This document shows, piece by piece, positions 26,978 through 35,583 of a stretch of DNA of 64,000 nt. This stretch comes from Burkholderia diffusa (GTDB lineage: Bacteria > Pseudomonadota > Gammaproteobacteria > Burkholderiales > Burkholderiaceae): assembly GCF_902499115.1 (NCBI RefSeq), contig NZ_CABVPN010000010.1, positions 1 through 64,000 on the forward strand, given 5' to 3'. How positions within the stretch are numbered: position 1 is the stretch's first letter; each line of letters opens with the position of its first letter. The notes beneath the pieces were generated by a model. The model made no database searches. It had not been told where the DNA came from and saw nothing but the letters and a program-made list of their open reading frames with translations. The translations under genes and the position numbers were made by a program.

Positions 26978-28135
26978 TCAGAAGCTGAAATTGACGTTCG
27001 ACTGGCTGGTCGTTGCGTTGACGTTCGTCGATTGCGTTGCGCCCGACGCTGCGTCCGCCTCGATCGTATATTGTGCCGCGGCACCCGGCGACGCAGCCAG
27101 CGCGACCGGCAGCGAGCCCGAGTAAGTGCCGACGATCGGCGCGGCCGTGGGTACATTGAGCGCATAGGCGCCCGTATCCATGTTCGCGTTGATCGACGTG
27201 ATCTCGTACGCGTTTGCATCGACGGTCTGCAATGCACGCACGAACGCATCGGCGCTTGCCGTCACCGTGCCGCTGACCGTGCTCATCGTCGATGCCGGCA
27301 GCGTGATCGGCGCGTTCGACGCCGACACCGCCGTGGTCGTGTTCACGACGACAGGAACCGAGCGCACGATGCCTGACGCGAAGTTGTTCTGCACGATCAC
27401 GACGTCGTAGTTGCCTTGCGTCGAGCTCTGGATCAGCGGCGACAGCACGAACTTCCCGGTACCGTCGGCAACCGTGCCGCGGACCACCTTGCCGCCTTGT
27501 TCCGCATACACGGTCGCGCCTGCTTCGGCCGATGCGACGTAACCGGAGATCGCACCGCTCACGACGGTCGGGATCGCGGTGACGACCGGCTTCAGTGCGT
27601 ACGTGCCGTTGCCGCGCTGGACGATCGACTTGCACGCGTTGAAGTCGAGCACGAGGTCGACGAGCGTGTTCGGCTGAACCGTGAAAGGCTGGATGATCTT
27701 GTAGCCGCTTTGCGTTGCGCTCGGCGTCGCGAGCGCCTGTTCCGTGCCGCCGGTCGGAACGACCGAGTTCGCGAGGGTATTGCCCTGGTTCTGCGCGAGA
27801 ACCAGGCGGACCTGTTGATACTGGCCCGCCGGCAGCGCGGTCTGACCGATATCGGCGAGCACGCCGTTGGTCAGCGACAGCAGGTCGATCTTCTGTGGTG
27901 TCGCCAGCGTGATCGTCGACCAGCCGGCGTCGTTGTCGGAGGCATTCCCATTCGCATTGACGCGGACCTGCGAGACGGTTATGAAGACATGATCGAAGCC
28001 GCATGAAGGCGCATCGGTCATCGCGACATGCAGCGTGCCGGTTTGCGGGCTGCCGCCATCGCCGCCGCCGCATCCTGCGAGCGCCAACGGCACCGCTGCC
28101 GCACATAGTGCGGCCTTCCAGAACGTCTTGTTCAT
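26978..28135 (-). CDS. DUF4382-domain lipoprotein
   Basis: A 385-residue exported lipoprotein with a signal peptide ending in LAGC (residues 19-22) followed by a G-rich linker. Residues about 32-190 form the DUF4382 domain (TLHVAMTDAPS ... VFITVSQVRV ... IDLLSLTNG ... LPAGQYQQVRLVL), a beta-sandwich found in many proteobacterial cell-surface proteins. The second half (about 195-385) looks like carboxypeptidase-regulatory-like beta repeats (GAISGYVASAEAGATVYAEQ). It has no enzyme motif; an envelope or matrix role is inferred. The ATG has GGAGGGGGAC upstream. A long upstream gap (28136-28471) probably holds its promoter. Confidence 0.88.
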   Translation of the reverse strand: MNKTFWKAALCAAAVPLALAGCGGGDGGSPQTGTLHVAMTDAPSCGFDHVFITVSQVRVNANGNASDNDAGWSTITLATPQKIDLLSLTNGVLADIGQTALPAGQYQQVRLVLAQNQGNTLANSVVPTGGTEQALATPSATQSGYKIIQPFTVQPNTLVDLVLDFNACKSIVQRGNGTYALKPVVTAIPTVVSGAISGYVASAEAGATVYAEQGGKVVRGTVADGTGKFVLSPLIQSSTQGNYDVVIVQNNFASGIVRSVPVVVNTTTAVSASNAPITLPASTMSTVSGTVTASADAFVRALQTVDANAYEITSINANMDTGAYALNVPTAAPIVGTYSGSLPVALAASPGAAAQYTIEADAASGATQSTNVNATTSQSNVNFSF

Positions 28136-28471
28136 TGTCTTGTCCCCCTCCGAAGTTATTGTGGGTGCAACGAAGCATAGCGTCGGGAATTGCCCACAGT
28201 ATGGACAGTTTTGAAACGAACCGTAAATTCTGCGTCGGAGCGTAAGGACTGACGCTTCTCGATCGGTATTCGCGATGCAAGGGCCGGTAATGCGGTTCGC
28301 GGCGAATGAATCACGTCCGGGAACACGGCCCGTTTCGCGATTGGCGAAAACTTGATCGGTGAAAGCACTGAATCCGCCCCGATTATTTCGCCGCTATAGT
28401 CGAAGCACGAACGGTAGTCGCGTGCGCCATGCGCCGCCACCGTTCAGGTAACGACTGTAGACGGGTGCTGT
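28136..28471. other. Divergent intergenic region
   Basis: About 335 bp between the leftward DUF4382 gene and the rightward 70-residue gene. It is relatively AT-rich near 28190-28235, as expected of promoters. No clear -35/-10 pair, operator or gene could be defined. Confidence 0.4.
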
Positions 28472-28684
28472 ATGAAAAACACAATCGAAAAGACCACCGG
28501 ACCGGTGTGGGGTGTGGCGGCAGGCGTAATCCTCGCTGCCGCGGGACTGAGTCTCGGCATTTTCCCGAAATCGCTGAACAGCATGGGAACCGTAAACGAC
28601 TTCATGGCATCCGGCGTCGCGATGCTGGGGATCTTCCTCGTCGTCTATTCCACGCACGAACTACGACGAAAACGCCTGAACTGA
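28472..28684 (+). CDS. Small inner-membrane protein, 70 aa
   Basis: A 70-residue protein with two predicted membrane helices (about 13-31, VWGVAAGVILAAAGLSLGIF, and 44-60, FMASGVAMLGIFLVVYS) joined by a short loop, and a basic C-terminal tail (ELRRKRLN) that should be cytoplasmic. No family assigned. The ribosome site is weak (GGGTG). It is convergent with the next leftward gene. Confidence 0.65.
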   Translation: MKNTIEKTTGPVWGVAAGVILAAAGLSLGIFPKSLNSMGTVNDFMASGVAMLGIFLVVYSTHELRRKRLN

Positions 28685-28732
28685 GCGTCGGGGCACCATC
28701 TCCGCGCCGAACGCTCCAGGCCGACCGCCGGC

Positions 28733-29035
28733 TCAGGAATGCGCGCGCCCGTCGGTGGAGCCGGAATCGACCAGCAGGTCGTCGACGATGATTTCGCCGG
28801 CCGCCCGGCCCGCGCGCAACGCGTTGAGGGTGTCGTCGAACAGGCGGCCGCCATCGTCGCCGAGCCGGACCGGCGCCAGCAGGCGCGGCGCGCAGCCGGC
28901 CGCGCGAACCTGCACGACCGCCACGAACCCGAACCGAAGCGTGGCGGGTGGCGGCGCGTGGTCGCGCGGTTCGTCTAGCCGGAATTCGCAGCGGACATCG
29001 ATGGTGTATCCGCGGTAGGTGTACGCACTGTTCAT
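28733..29035 (-). CDS. Conserved hypothetical protein, 100 aa
   Basis: A 100-residue cytoplasmic protein beginning MNSAYTYRGYTIDVRCEFRL. The first 50 residues look like an antiparallel sheet (YRGYTIDV ... LRFGFVAVVQV), the remainder a helix with a conserved-looking end (LFDDTLNALRAGRAAGEIIV). No signal or membrane segment. The N-terminal 'Y-x-YRGYxIxV' pattern recurs in small Burkholderia proteins of unknown function. GAGCTGCAG precedes the ATG. The NUDIX gene upstream on the same strand ends 86 bp before it, so they may share a transcript. Confidence 0.65.
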   Translation of the reverse strand: MNSAYTYRGYTIDVRCEFRLDEPRDHAPPPATLRFGFVAVVQVRAAGCAPRLLAPVRLGDDGGRLFDDTLNALRAGRAAGEIIVDDLLVDSGSTDGRAHS

Positions 29036-29121
29036 CTGCAGCTCGCTCGGAAGGGAACGCGACGACGGACCGTGGGCGCATGATATCGGCTCGCGCGAGC
29101 CGGTGGGGATGGGGTGTCTAC

Positions 29122-29544
29122 CTACTTGAGGATTTCGTGCCGGTAGACGAGCTCGACGATGCGCTTCGTCGGGATGCTCGCGCGCAGCGCATCGACGTTG
29201 TCGATACGAAACCACTTGCACGTCTCGATCTCGTTGCTGGCCTGGGCCGTATGCTCCGGGCCGACTTCCGCGAAGAACACATGGTGCACCTTCGCGAGCC
29301 CGGTGAACTGCATCGAATAGACGAGATTCTGGCCGACGATGCCGGTTTCTTCCAGCAGTTCCCGATGTGCAGCCTCGAGCGGCGTTTCGCTGCGCTTGAT
29401 CGTGCCGCCGGGCAACGCCCAGCGCGACGATACGCGCGCAACGAGCAAGACCTGTTCTTCGCGGTAGCAGACGACGGTTGCGCGTTCCTTGACGGGAACC
29501 GCACTGGCTTCCGGTGTTTTCGTGGAGACGGGAGCTTGAGGCAT
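29122..29544 (-). CDS. NUDIX hydrolase
   Basis: A 140-residue enzyme that hydrolyses a nucleoside diphosphate linked to another group. The full NUDIX box is present at 47-69: G47-x5-E53-x7-R61-E62-L-x-E65-E66-x-G68-I, the catalytic metal-binding helix. There is no extra domain to reveal the substrate. The first 20 residues are probably disordered. Members of this size include ADP-ribose, NADH and oxidised-nucleotide pyrophosphatases; sequence alone does not choose between them. It is leftward, downstream of the permease at 29643 and separated from it by a hairpin. Confidence 0.9.
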   Translation of the reverse strand: MPQAPVSTKTPEASAVPVKERATVVCYREEQVLLVARVSSRWALPGGTIKRSETPLEAAHRELLEETGIVGQNLVYSMQFTGLAKVHHVFFAEVGPEHTAQASNEIETCKWFRIDNVDALRASIPTKRIVELVYRHEILK

Positions 29545-29598
29545 GATCCGATTCTAGCGAGAGTCGGCCGCCCGTCCAAGCGGGAGCCGCCGAGCGCG

Positions 29599-29621
29599 CC
29601 GCGGCCCGTCGGTCGGGCCGC
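29599..29621 (-). terminator. Hairpin downstream of the NCS2 permease gene
   Basis: CGCGGCCCG and CGGGCCGCG form a 9-bp GC-rich stem with a 5-nt loop, about 20 bp past the permease stop and before the NUDIX start. No T-run, so function is inferred from position. Confidence 0.5.
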
Positions 29622-29642
29622 GTTGCGATGGAATCCGTAGCG

Positions 29643-31031
29643 TTACTTCTGTTCCGGCAAGAACCAGTTCATCACGAGCGCGCAGATGCCGCCCGTCGCG
29701 ACGCCCGATTCCAGCACGTTCTTCAGTGCATGCGGCAGGCTGTTCAGGATATCCGGCACTTGCGACACGCCGAGGCCGAGCGCGAGCGACACCGCGATGA
29801 CCAGCAGCGCACGGCGATCGAGCTGGATGCCGGACAGGATGTTGATGCCCGATGCGGCCACCGCGCCGAACATCACCATCGCCGCACCGCCGAGCACGGG
29901 CTCGGGCACGGCCTGCAGCGCGCCCGCGACGACCGGGAACAGGCCGAGCACCACGAGCATGCCCGCGATCCAGATGCCGACGTAGCGGCTCGCGACGCCG
30001 GTAATCTGGATCACGCCGTTGTTCTGCGCGAACACGGAGCTCGGGAACGTGTTGAACACGCCGGCCAGCAGCGAGTTCGCGCCGTTCACGAGCACGCCGC
30101 CCTTGATCCGTTGCATCCACACCGGTCCCTCGACCGGCTCCTTCGAGATCTTGCTGGTGGCGGTGACGTCGCCGATCGCCTCGAGCGACGTGACGAGGTA
30201 GATGATCAGCATCGGCACGAACAGCGACCACGAGAAACCGATGCCGAAGTGCAGCGGCGTCGGGACCTGGAACAGCGCGGCCTGATGCACGCCGGTAAAG
30301 TCGAGGCGGCCCAGCACCGCGGCCGCGGCATAGCCGATCACGAGCGCGATCACGAGCGCGGTGCTGCGCACCCACACGATCGGCACGCGGTTCAGCAGGA
30401 TGATCGTGCCGAGCACGAGGCACGACAGCGTCAGGTTCTGGGCGCTCGCGAACGTGCCGTTGGCCATCGCGCCGTAGCCGCCGCCCATGCTGATCAGGCC
30501 GACCTTGATCAGCGTGAGGCCGATCAGCAACACGACGATGCCGGTGACGAGCGGCGTGATCAGGCGCTTCACGAACGGCAGGATGCGCGACACGCCCATC
30601 TCGACGAACGAACCCGCGATCACGACGCCGAAGATCGCGGCCATCACGGTCTCGACCGGCGTGCCCTGCTTGACCATCACGCTGCCGCCGGCGATCAGCG
30701 GGCCGACGAAGTTGAAGCTGGTGCCCTGCACGATCAGGAGGCCGGCGCCGAGCGGACCAAAGCGCTTGCACTGCACGAAGGTCGCGATACCGGAAATCAC
30801 CAGCGACATCGACACGATAAGGGTCGTATCGCGGCTCGATACGCCGAGCGCCTGGCAGATCAGCAGGCCGGGCGTGACGATCGGCACGATGATCGCCAGC
30901 AGGTGCTGGAGCGCGGCGACGAAGGCGACCATCGGCGCGGGCCGGTCGTTGGGGCCATAGACGAGGTCGCGCGACGAATCGGCGTCGTCGGTGCCGTGGG
31001 AGGCAGATCGGGCGGGGGAGGCGGGTTGCAT
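29643..31031 (-). CDS. NCS2 nucleobase:cation symporter (xanthine/uric acid permease type)
   Basis: A 462-residue inner-membrane transporter with about 14 helices, importing a purine or pyrimidine base with protons. The NCS2 signature is present near residue 335: QNNGVIQITGVASRYVG (Q-N-x-G ... T-x3-SR). The N-terminal 30 residues are a hydrophilic leader; then QHLLAIIVPIVTPGLLI starts the first helix, as in XanP/UacT/UraA. The resemblance is closer to xanthine/urate permeases than to UraA by the 'PGLLI' and 'GxSFNFVGP' segments, so purine uptake is favoured. No purine enzyme is adjacent. A hairpin follows (29599-29621). Confidence 0.9.
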   Translation of the reverse strand: MQPASPARSASHGTDDADSSRDLVYGPNDRPAPMVAFVAALQHLLAIIVPIVTPGLLICQALGVSSRDTTLIVSMSLVISGIATFVQCKRFGPLGAGLLIVQGTSFNFVGPLIAGGSVMVKQGTPVETVMAAIFGVVIAGSFVEMGVSRILPFVKRLITPLVTGIVVLLIGLTLIKVGLISMGGGYGAMANGTFASAQNLTLSCLVLGTIILLNRVPIVWVRSTALVIALVIGYAAAAVLGRLDFTGVHQAALFQVPTPLHFGIGFSWSLFVPMLIIYLVTSLEAIGDVTATSKISKEPVEGPVWMQRIKGGVLVNGANSLLAGVFNTFPSSVFAQNNGVIQITGVASRYVGIWIAGMLVVLGLFPVVAGALQAVPEPVLGGAAMVMFGAVAASGINILSGIQLDRRALLVIAVSLALGLGVSQVPDILNSLPHALKNVLESGVATGGICALVMNWFLPEQK

Positions 31032-31244
31032 GGCGAGCGGGCCGGACAGGATGGAAAGTGCGGCATTTTAGCCGAAGGGCCGGCCGGCGCCGCCTGGCGC
31101 GATGCAATGGTCGGGATTCGGGAAAGCGGTGCCGGATCCGTGTCGCCGAGTGCGCGGCGCCGCCCCGGTTTGTCAGCGCGTGCGGCCCGGCGGGCGCTCC
31201 GGCGGACAGCTGGCGGGCAACTGGCGGACCGTCCGTCCGGGCAG

Positions 31245-31541
31245 GGCACGTCGGTCATCGCGGCCGCCGTGCGCGGCGTCGAGGCGCTGGCACAGTCGCT
31301 TGCGCTCGAGCTCAGGCCGATTCGCGTGAACGTCGTCGCGCCCGGTTTCGTCGACACGCCGCTGTACGACGCATTCGGCCCGCAAGCGCGCGACGCGATC
31401 CTCGGCGGGGCCGCGTCGTCGTTGCCGGGCGGCCGCGTCGGTCGCGCCGATGAAGTCGGGGAAGCGGTCGCGTTCCTGCTGGGCAACCGCTTCATGAACG
31501 CCGAGATCCTGCACATCGACGGGGGCGGCCGGCTGGTGTGA
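31245..31541 (+). pseudogene. 3' remnant of a short-chain dehydrogenase/reductase gene
   Basis: The last 98 codons of an SDR: GVEALAQSLALEL (helix after the catalytic Tyr/Lys), IRVNVVAPGFVDTPL, RADEVGEAVAFLL and the end ILHIDGGGRLV. The glycine-rich NAD(P) site and the Tyr-x3-Lys motif are missing; the segment where Y-x3-K should be reads SVIAAAV. No ribosome site or start suits the piece. It is a truncated gene, convergent with the LysR gene at 31573, and is not part of the intact SDR at 32684 (different sequence type). Confidence 0.75.
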
Positions 31542-31572
31542 GGCGCGGGCGTTGCGTGCGGATCGTGATGCT

Positions 31573-32550
31573 TCAGTCGGCGGCGCCCGTTTTCGTGCCG
31601 CGCACCCGTGCGCGTGGTGCGCGGGCCGCCGGATACGCGCGTTTGCACACGTCGATGACGGCATCGCGCAGACGGCGATGCACGGGGTCGCGCTGCATTC
31701 GCGGATGCCAGAGCGCGGAGATCAGGATCTCGGGCAGCCGGACCGGTATCGCGAAGGTGCGCAGCCCCAGCGCGTCCACGAGCCCCGGCGTGAATGCGTT
31801 GCCGAGGCTCGAGCGCGGCACGAGCGCAATCAGGTCGGTGCCGGCCGCGACGCGCATCGCATCGGGATAGCCGGGCACCACGACCTGAACGACTTGGGCG
31901 GGCGCGAGCGTGTCTGCCGGACCGTTCGCCGGCCCGCCGAAGTCGCCGAGCTGCGATGCGATCACGTGACGGCAGGCCGCGTAGCGCGCAGGCGTGATCC
32001 GGGCCGCCGCGAACAGCGGATGCCCGGCGCGTGCCACCGCGACGTGTCCGTCGTGAAAGAGCTCGCGCGTGTGCAGTTCGGGCGCGTCGTCGCCGCGCTT
32101 GCCGATTTCCAGGTCGACCGTGCCGTCGCGCAGCGGCCCCGGATCGCGGTCGAGCCTGGCGACGAAACGCACGCGCACACCGGGTGCGATTTCGCCGATC
32201 GCGGCGACCACCGGGCCGGCGAGCATGTCCATGAACGACGCCGCCGCACGGATGGTGAACGTGGACGACAGCGTGGCCATGTCGAGATCGGCCGTGGCCG
32301 GACGAAGCACGGCACGGGCATCGCTCGCGATGGCATGCACGCGATCGCGCAACGCCGATGCGTGCGGCGTCGGCACGAGCCGGCGTCCGGCGCGCACGAG
32401 CAGTGGGTCGCCCGTGGCGGTGCGCAGCCGCGTGAGCGTGCGGCTCATCGCGGAGGTGCTCAGTCCGAGCCGGCGCGCGGCGCCGGTCACGCTCCCTTCG
32501 GTCAGCAGCACGTCGAGCGCGGTGACGAGGTTCAGGTCGATGTCTTCCAT
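31573..32550 (-). CDS. LysR-family transcriptional regulator
   Basis: A 325-residue regulator. Residues 5-65 hold the winged helix-turn-helix (LNLVTALDVLLTEGSVTGAA ... SAMSRTLTRLR); from about 90 follows the periplasmic-binding-like effector domain. The last 25 residues are basic. It is divergent from the SDR gene at 32684 with a 133-bp gap, the classic LysR arrangement, so it probably controls that gene and itself. The ATG at 32550 has only a weak ribosome site; another in-frame ATG six codons upstream (32568) is an alternative. Its effector is unknown. Confidence 0.9.
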   Translation of the reverse strand: MEDIDLNLVTALDVLLTEGSVTGAARRLGLSTSAMSRTLTRLRTATGDPLLVRAGRRLVPTPHASALRDRVHAIASDARAVLRPATADLDMATLSSTFTIRAAASFMDMLAGPVVAAIGEIAPGVRVRFVARLDRDPGPLRDGTVDLEIGKRGDDAPELHTRELFHDGHVAVARAGHPLFAAARITPARYAACRHVIASQLGDFGGPANGPADTLAPAQVVQVVVPGYPDAMRVAAGTDLIALVPRSSLGNAFTPGLVDALGLRTFAIPVRLPEILISALWHPRMQRDPVHRRLRDAVIDVCKRAYPAARAPRARVRGTKTGAAD

Positions 32551-32683
32551 CGGGACAGCATACGGCATCGCACGCCGTGACAGGGCGTTTAATGCAACTA
32601 TTGATTGAGTTCGATGCGTCTGGTGCATGTGAAGGTGCACGCCTATAGTGGCTGGATGACGAACGCCAGCAAAGGTGAAATCC

Positions 32684-33400
32684 ATGCAATCGACTTTATC
32701 GAACCCCAGGACACCATCGATCCTGCTCGTCGCGGCCTCGCGTGGCCTCGGGCTTGCGATGGCGGAACAGTTCCTGAACAAGGGCTGGCACGTCACCGGA
32801 ACCGTGCGCGCGGCATCGGGGCGCACGCAGCTGCACGCGCTCGCCGAACGCTTCGACGGACGGCTCGAGGTCGAGACGCTCGACATCTGCGAGCCGGAAC
32901 AGCTGACCGCGCTGCGCGCGCGCTTGTCGGGCCGGCGCTTCGACATGCTGTTCGTGAACGCCGGCACGACCAACGATCCGAACGAAACGATCGGCGAAGT
33001 CACGACCGACGAATTCGTGCGCGTGATGATCACGAATGCGCTGGCGCCGATGCGCGTGATCGAGGCGCTGCAGGATCTCGTGACCGCGGACGGCCTGATC
33101 GGCGCGATGTCGTCGGGGCAGGGAAGTGTCGCGAACAACGTGAGCGGAATGCGCGAGGTCTACCGCGGCAGCAAGGCCGCGCTGAACCAGTTCATGCGCA
33201 GTTTCGCGGCGCGCCAGGCCGGCACGCCGCGCGCGATGGTGCTGATGGCGCCGGGCTGGGTCCGCACGGAACTCGGCGGGCCCGATGCGCGATTGACGAT
33301 CGACGAAAGCGTGCCGAGCCTCGTGAACGTGTTGATCGAGAAGCAACGGCGCGCGGGGCTCGAATACCTCGATTACCAGGGGCGCACCGTGCCGTGGTAG
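32684..33400 (+). CDS. Short-chain dehydrogenase/reductase
   Basis: A 238-residue NAD(P)-dependent oxidoreductase of the classical SDR fold. The cofactor loop is VAASRGLG (16-23), atypical in lacking the first Gly of TG-x3-GxG; NAG follows at 92-94, the catalytic Ser is at 143/144, and Y160-x3-K164 is intact. The substrate is unknown; relatives act on alcohols, ketones or sugars. AAAGGTG lies before the ATG; an upstream GTG at 32675 is an alternative. It is divergent from the LysR gene, its probable regulator. Confidence 0.9.
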   Translation: MQSTLSNPRTPSILLVAASRGLGLAMAEQFLNKGWHVTGTVRAASGRTQLHALAERFDGRLEVETLDICEPEQLTALRARLSGRRFDMLFVNAGTTNDPNETIGEVTTDEFVRVMITNALAPMRVIEALQDLVTADGLIGAMSSGQGSVANNVSGMREVYRGSKAALNQFMRSFAARQAGTPRAMVLMAPGWVRTELGGPDARLTIDESVPSLVNVLIEKQRRAGLEYLDYQGRTVPW

Positions 33401-33678
33401 CGGCCGGAGCAGCGGGGCGCGTGACGCGGGCAAAGCCGGCCGGCCAGGGCATCGCGCCGGCATGCGACGAACCTGCCGCGAACCCACCGCGAACCGGTCG
33501 CGCGGAGCGCTGCCGCCGCGTGCGTGACGATGCGCTGCGCGCACGGCGCCGATTCAATACAATGCGACGTCTGGGCGTCGGCATCGTGTCGGGCCGCCGA
33601 CCGCCACCTTCGACGAGCAACCGCGCATTGTGGAATGACGACCCGTCATGACGGGCGCTGGCGAATACGGAGCGCAGC

Positions 33679-34014
33679 ATGAACGAACCTTACCTGCAGG
33701 TCATCGCGCATTTCTTCGCGAAACCCGGCAACGGCGACCGCGTGATCGAACTGCTGGCCGAACTCGCGCCGGCCACGCGCACCGAGCCGAAAAACCTCGA
33801 CTATGCGTACTTCCGGTCGCCGGTCGATCCCGACCACATCGTGATCCTCGAGCGCTACAGCGATGCCGACGGCCTCGACGTCCATCGGGAAACGCCGCAT
33901 TTCCAGCGGATCGGTGTCGGCGCGATCATTCCGCTGCTCGATCGCCGCGACGTGACGCGCTACATGGTGCAGCCGGACACCGGCACGGCGACGCCACCGG
34001 GAGACGCCCGATGA
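33679..34014 (+). CDS. Antibiotic biosynthesis monooxygenase (ABM) domain protein
   Basis: A 111-residue single-domain protein of the ABM ferredoxin-like fold (YLQVIAHFFAKPGNGDRVIE ... ILERYSDADGLDVHRETPHF). Such small proteins include quinol monooxygenases (YgiN) and haem-degrading enzymes; catalysis needs no cofactor in the quinol group. The conserved H-x4-H pattern (HRETPHF) is present. GGAGCGCAGC precedes the ATG. Its stop overlaps the start of the next gene by ATGA, so the two are translationally coupled and probably act in the same conversion, perhaps oxidation of an aromatic compound followed by reduction or dehydrogenation. Confidence 0.88.
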   Translation: MNEPYLQVIAHFFAKPGNGDRVIELLAELAPATRTEPKNLDYAYFRSPVDPDHIVILERYSDADGLDVHRETPHFQRIGVGAIIPLLDRRDVTRYMVQPDTGTATPPGDAR

Positions 34015-35168
34015 ACCCGTTTCAATTCCGTACCGTTCCGACGCAGATCGTCGAATTCGGCGCCGCGCGCCGGCTCGGCCCGCTGTTGCGCGAACGCTTT
34101 CCGGCTCTCGCGCGGCTATGCGTCGTCACGGACGCGTTCCTGCATCGCAGCGGCGTGCTTGCGCCGGCGCTGGAGAGCCTCGCCGCGCACGGCTGGCAGG
34201 TGACCGTGATCGACGACGTGATCGCCGATCCGCCCGAGCACGTCGTGCTCGAGGCGACCGCGCGGGCGGTGGCGGCCGATGCGGAAATCGTGCTCGGCCT
34301 CGGCGGTGGTTCGTCGATGGATGTCGCGAAGCTGATCGCGGTGCTCGCGCCGGGGCAGCAGGCGCTGACCGACATGTACGGCGTCGACAAGGTTGCAACG
34401 TCGCGGCTGCCGCTCGTGCAGATGCCGACGACGGCCGGCACCGGCTCCGAAGTGACGGCCGTGTCGATCGTCACGGTCGGCGAGGCGCGCAAGATGGGCG
34501 TCGTGTCGCCGCACTTGTTCGCGGACGTCGCGATCCTCGACGCCGAGTTGACACTCGGGCTGCCGCGCGCGGCAACGGCCGCGACGGGCATCGACGCGAT
34601 GGTGCATGCGATCGAGGCCTATACGTCGTCGAGGCTCAAGAATCCGGTGTCCGACATGCTGGCCGTGCAGGGATTGACGCTGCTGTCGCGCAACCTGCTG
34701 AAGGCCTGTGACGACGGCCGCGATCGGCACGCGCGCGAAGCGATGCTGGTCGGCGCGATGTTCGCCGGCCAGGCATTCGCGAACGCGCCGGTCGCGGCCG
34801 TGCATGCGCTGGCCTATCCGGTCGGCGGCATTTTCCACGTGCCGCACGGGCTGTCGAACGCGCTCGTGCTGCCGCATGTGCTGCGCTTCAACGCACCGGC
34901 TGCCGCGCCGCTGTATGCGGAGCTCGCGGCGATCGTCGCGCCGTCGGCGAGCGGTAGCGACGAAGCGAGGACGCAGGCGCTGATCGACGAGATCGATCGC
35001 CTGATCGTCGCGACGGGCATTCCGCGCACGCTGCGCGAGGTCGGCATCGGCGAGGGCGACCTGCCGAGGATGGCGTCGGACGCGATGCTGCAGACGCGCC
35101 TGCTCGTGAACAATCCGCGCGAAGTCACGGAAGCCGATGCGCTGGCGATCTATCGGCAGGCGTGGTGA
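34011..35168 (+). CDS. Iron-containing (group III) alcohol dehydrogenase
   Basis: A 385-residue enzyme of the Fe-ADH/maleylacetate reductase superfamily. The N-terminal NAD(P)-binding domain contains GGGSSMD (98-104); metal ligands in the helical domain are D195, H199, H265 and H279. The form VHALAYPVGGIFHVPHG matches alcohol dehydrogenases better than maleylacetate reductases, which have HHKxCH. Substrate unknown. The start ATG overlaps the stop of the ABM gene (ATGA), implying coupling. The last 19 bp overlap a LysR remnant on the other strand. Confidence 0.88.
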   Translation: MNPFQFRTVPTQIVEFGAARRLGPLLRERFPALARLCVVTDAFLHRSGVLAPALESLAAHGWQVTVIDDVIADPPEHVVLEATARAVAADAEIVLGLGGGSSMDVAKLIAVLAPGQQALTDMYGVDKVATSRLPLVQMPTTAGTGSEVTAVSIVTVGEARKMGVVSPHLFADVAILDAELTLGLPRAATAATGIDAMVHAIEAYTSSRLKNPVSDMLAVQGLTLLSRNLLKACDDGRDRHAREAMLVGAMFAGQAFANAPVAAVHALAYPVGGIFHVPHGLSNALVLPHVLRFNAPAAAPLYAELAAIVAPSASGSDEARTQALIDEIDRLIVATGIPRTLREVGIGEGDLPRMASDAMLQTRLLVNNPREVTEADALAIYRQAW

Positions 35169-35536
35169 TGCGGCGCGCGTGACTTGCCGCGCGCGAGCGC
35201 ATTGACGCGAGCCGGTGCCTGCACGACGCCGATGCTGCCGAAGGCCCGGATCGTGTCGAACATCGGGCGCCAATGGCTCGTCGTCCTCACCGTCCGGGTC
35301 CGCGCGTATTCGAGCTTGTTGTCTTCGCTCTGCAGCGGCAACTGCTCGTTCGCGAGGATGCCCTTGACGTGGACGAACGGGTGCTTCACCAGATCGGCCT
35401 TCGTTGCGATCGGGCCGAAGCGGTCGGGACTGGCGGGGGCGGCCACGAGCACGCGGTCGACTGTGCCGAGCGGATGCGCGACGAACCGATACTCGGTATT
35501 GGTTCGGCGGCACGCGCCAAGGGCGCATGAGATCAC
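35150..35536 (-). pseudogene. C-terminal remnant of a LysR-family regulator
   Basis: A 128-codon leftward frame that resembles only the effector-binding half of a LysR protein (YRFVAHPLGTVDRVLVAAP ... TKADLVKHPFVHV ... FGSIGVVQAPARV). The helix-turn-helix domain is absent, and no good ribosome site precedes it. The end is also cut: the frame runs into the 3' end of the dehydrogenase gene and stops in a histidine/arginine-rich tail. A deletion or insertion has removed both ends. It may once have regulated the ABM-dehydrogenase pair. Confidence 0.75.
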
Positions 35537-35583
35537 CGATACCGTGAGCGAAAATCCGGTTCATGCAATCGACGGGAGACGAC

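Noticed and set aside
29628..31541. A 637-codon rightward frame antisense to the NCS2 permease
   Set aside because: Low-complexity H/R/D/E shadow; only the last 98 codons (SDR remnant) are meaningful.
34011..35168. Maleylacetate reductase as name for the iron dehydrogenase
   Set aside because: The metal-site region is VHALAYPVGG and not the HHKxCH form of maleylacetate reductases.
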